In this document: piece after piece, positions 63,461 through 64,000 of the stretch
Position numbering within the stretch: the stretch's first letter is position 1
Layout of the letters: each line of letters begins with the position of its first letter
DNA from: an uncultured Chitinophagaceae bacterium
GTDB lineage: Bacteria > Bacteroidota > Bacteroidia > Chitinophagales > Chitinophagaceae
NCBI GenBank assembly: GCA_934502905.1
Contig: CAKSVK010000002.1
Coordinates: 1-64,000, forward strand
DNA: 64,000 nt
Reading direction: 5' to 3'
Made by a program: the position numbers and the translations under genes
The notes under the pieces: model-generated
What the model was told of the DNA's origin: nothing
The model's input: the letters and a program-made list of their open reading frames with translations, nothing else
The model's database searches: none

Positions 63461-64000
63461 CAGGCGTAGGTCAGGCGAACTGCTTCCACAGCCGCTTTCA
63501 CATCATGTACACGGAGAATTGAAGCGCCGTTCATCAACGCGATGGTGTTGAGCACTGTAGTACCGTTCAGCGCTTCTTCAGGCAATATATTCAGTGTTTT
63601 GTAAATGGTGGATTTGCGCGATAAACCTGCCAGCACCGGCACGCCCATCATATGAAATGCAGATAATTCTTTGAGCAGGGTAAAATTGTGCCGGATGTTT
63701 TTTCCAAAGCCAAAGCCGGGATCGGCGATAACATCATGTATACCTGCCGCCCTGCAAACGGTAATTTTTTGTACGAGGTAATCCAGTACTTCCAGGGTAA
63801 CATTTGTATATACAGGATCCAGCTGCATGGTATCGGGTTTGCCCCGCATATGCATACAAACGTATGGTGCCTGGTTATCTGCCGCTACCGACAATATTTC
63901 AGGATCCATATCACCACTGCTGATGTCATTGATGACAGAAGCACCTGCTGCCATGGCTGCCGCCGCCACCGGTGATGAGTAGGTGTCTATGGACAGAATG
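63442..64000 (-). CDS. folP: Dihydropteroate synthase FolP (5' part outside window)
   Basis: The frame is open to the right edge (about 186 codons visible), so the N-terminus lies beyond. Visible motifs: ILSIDTYSSPVAAAA, INDISSGDMD, MHMRGKPDTMQ, VIADPGFGFGKN, LAGLSRKSTI and LRVHDVKAA. This is the C-terminal two-thirds of the TIM barrel that joins pABA to the pterin pyrophosphate in folate synthesis. Its stop overlaps the broken kinase by 19 bp in convergent orientation. Confidence 0.95.
   Translation of the reverse strand, partial: ILSIDTYSSPVAAAAMAAGASVINDISSGDMDPEILSVAADNQAPYVCMHMRGKPDTMQLDPVYTNVTLEVLDYLVQKITVCRAAGIHDVIADPGFGFGKNIRHNFTLLKELSAFHMMGVPVLAGLSRKSTIYKTLNILPEEALNGTTVLNTIALMNGASILRVHDVKAAVEAVRLTYACQAAGA

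Overview
The window looks like chromosomal DNA of a Bacteroidota bacterium, most likely of the Chitinophagaceae. This is inferred from gene content: flexirubin-type fatty-acid genes, a type B T9SS C-terminal domain, a TonB-dependent receptor, a HYC_CC_PP-type protein, a DUF1080 protein, few Shine-Dalgarno sequences, and promoter boxes resembling TAnnTTTG. Both ends are cut: a serine recombinase enters on the left and folP runs off the right.

Layout. 1-515: tail of a mobile-element serine recombinase abutting a scrambled tRNA, with two halves of one tRNA in reversed order. 1020-7307: a secreted cupredoxin/sorbosone-dehydrogenase-like protein, an FG-GAP protein and a beta-lactamase-family hydrolase. 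7489-12900: an eight-gene operon of ketosynthases, ACP, a chain-length-factor-like KS, a deacetylase, LolA- and LolB-like proteins and a hot-dog dehydratase; it resembles part of a flexirubin/dialkylresorcinol or aryl-polyene cluster. 13049-19799: clpB, a serine-hydrolase-like protein without catalytic residues, an unknown lipoprotein and an HTTM membrane protein. 19939-25420: a sigma factor, a membrane TPR protein (candidate anti-sigma), a subtilase lipoprotein and an exported TPR-CHAT protein in one tight operon. This is the best candidate for a poorly described system: two predicted periplasmic proteases beside a sigma/anti-sigma pair. 25451-31665: rsmE, an ICMT-like methyltransferase, an aldo/keto reductase, a YdjC-type deacetylase, a MutS2-like ATPase without Smr domain, and DinB. 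31675-35754: GH16, DUF1080 and GH130 proteins. 36221-43588: a beta-lactamase/VanX fusion, an OmpA lipoprotein, a small barrel protein, and a TonB receptor with an HMA domain plus a HYC_CC_PP-type protein (probable copper handling).

44134-57946 is a sulfur island: a Crp/Fnr regulator, TauE/SafE exporter, MBL-rhodanese persulfide dioxygenase-like protein, rhodanese, sulfide:quinone oxidoreductase, two small membrane proteins, a CxxCH protein, DUF6132, thioredoxin, a rhodanese-thioredoxin fusion, two YeeE/YedE subunits and a DUF2490 protein. Four transcription units in it carry a palindrome TGTAAC-N4-GTTACA (or a variant), always the same distance from a -7-like box. That geometry predicts direct activation of sulfide/persulfide oxidation and thiosulfate uptake by one Crp-like factor, most simply the neighbouring one.

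57991-64000: an LRR protein with a T9SS tail, tRNA-Leu and tRNA-Gly genes, a glycosyltransferase, a histidine kinase broken by a small deletion in its ATP lid, and folP. Several intergenic regions hold dispersed palindromic repeats.
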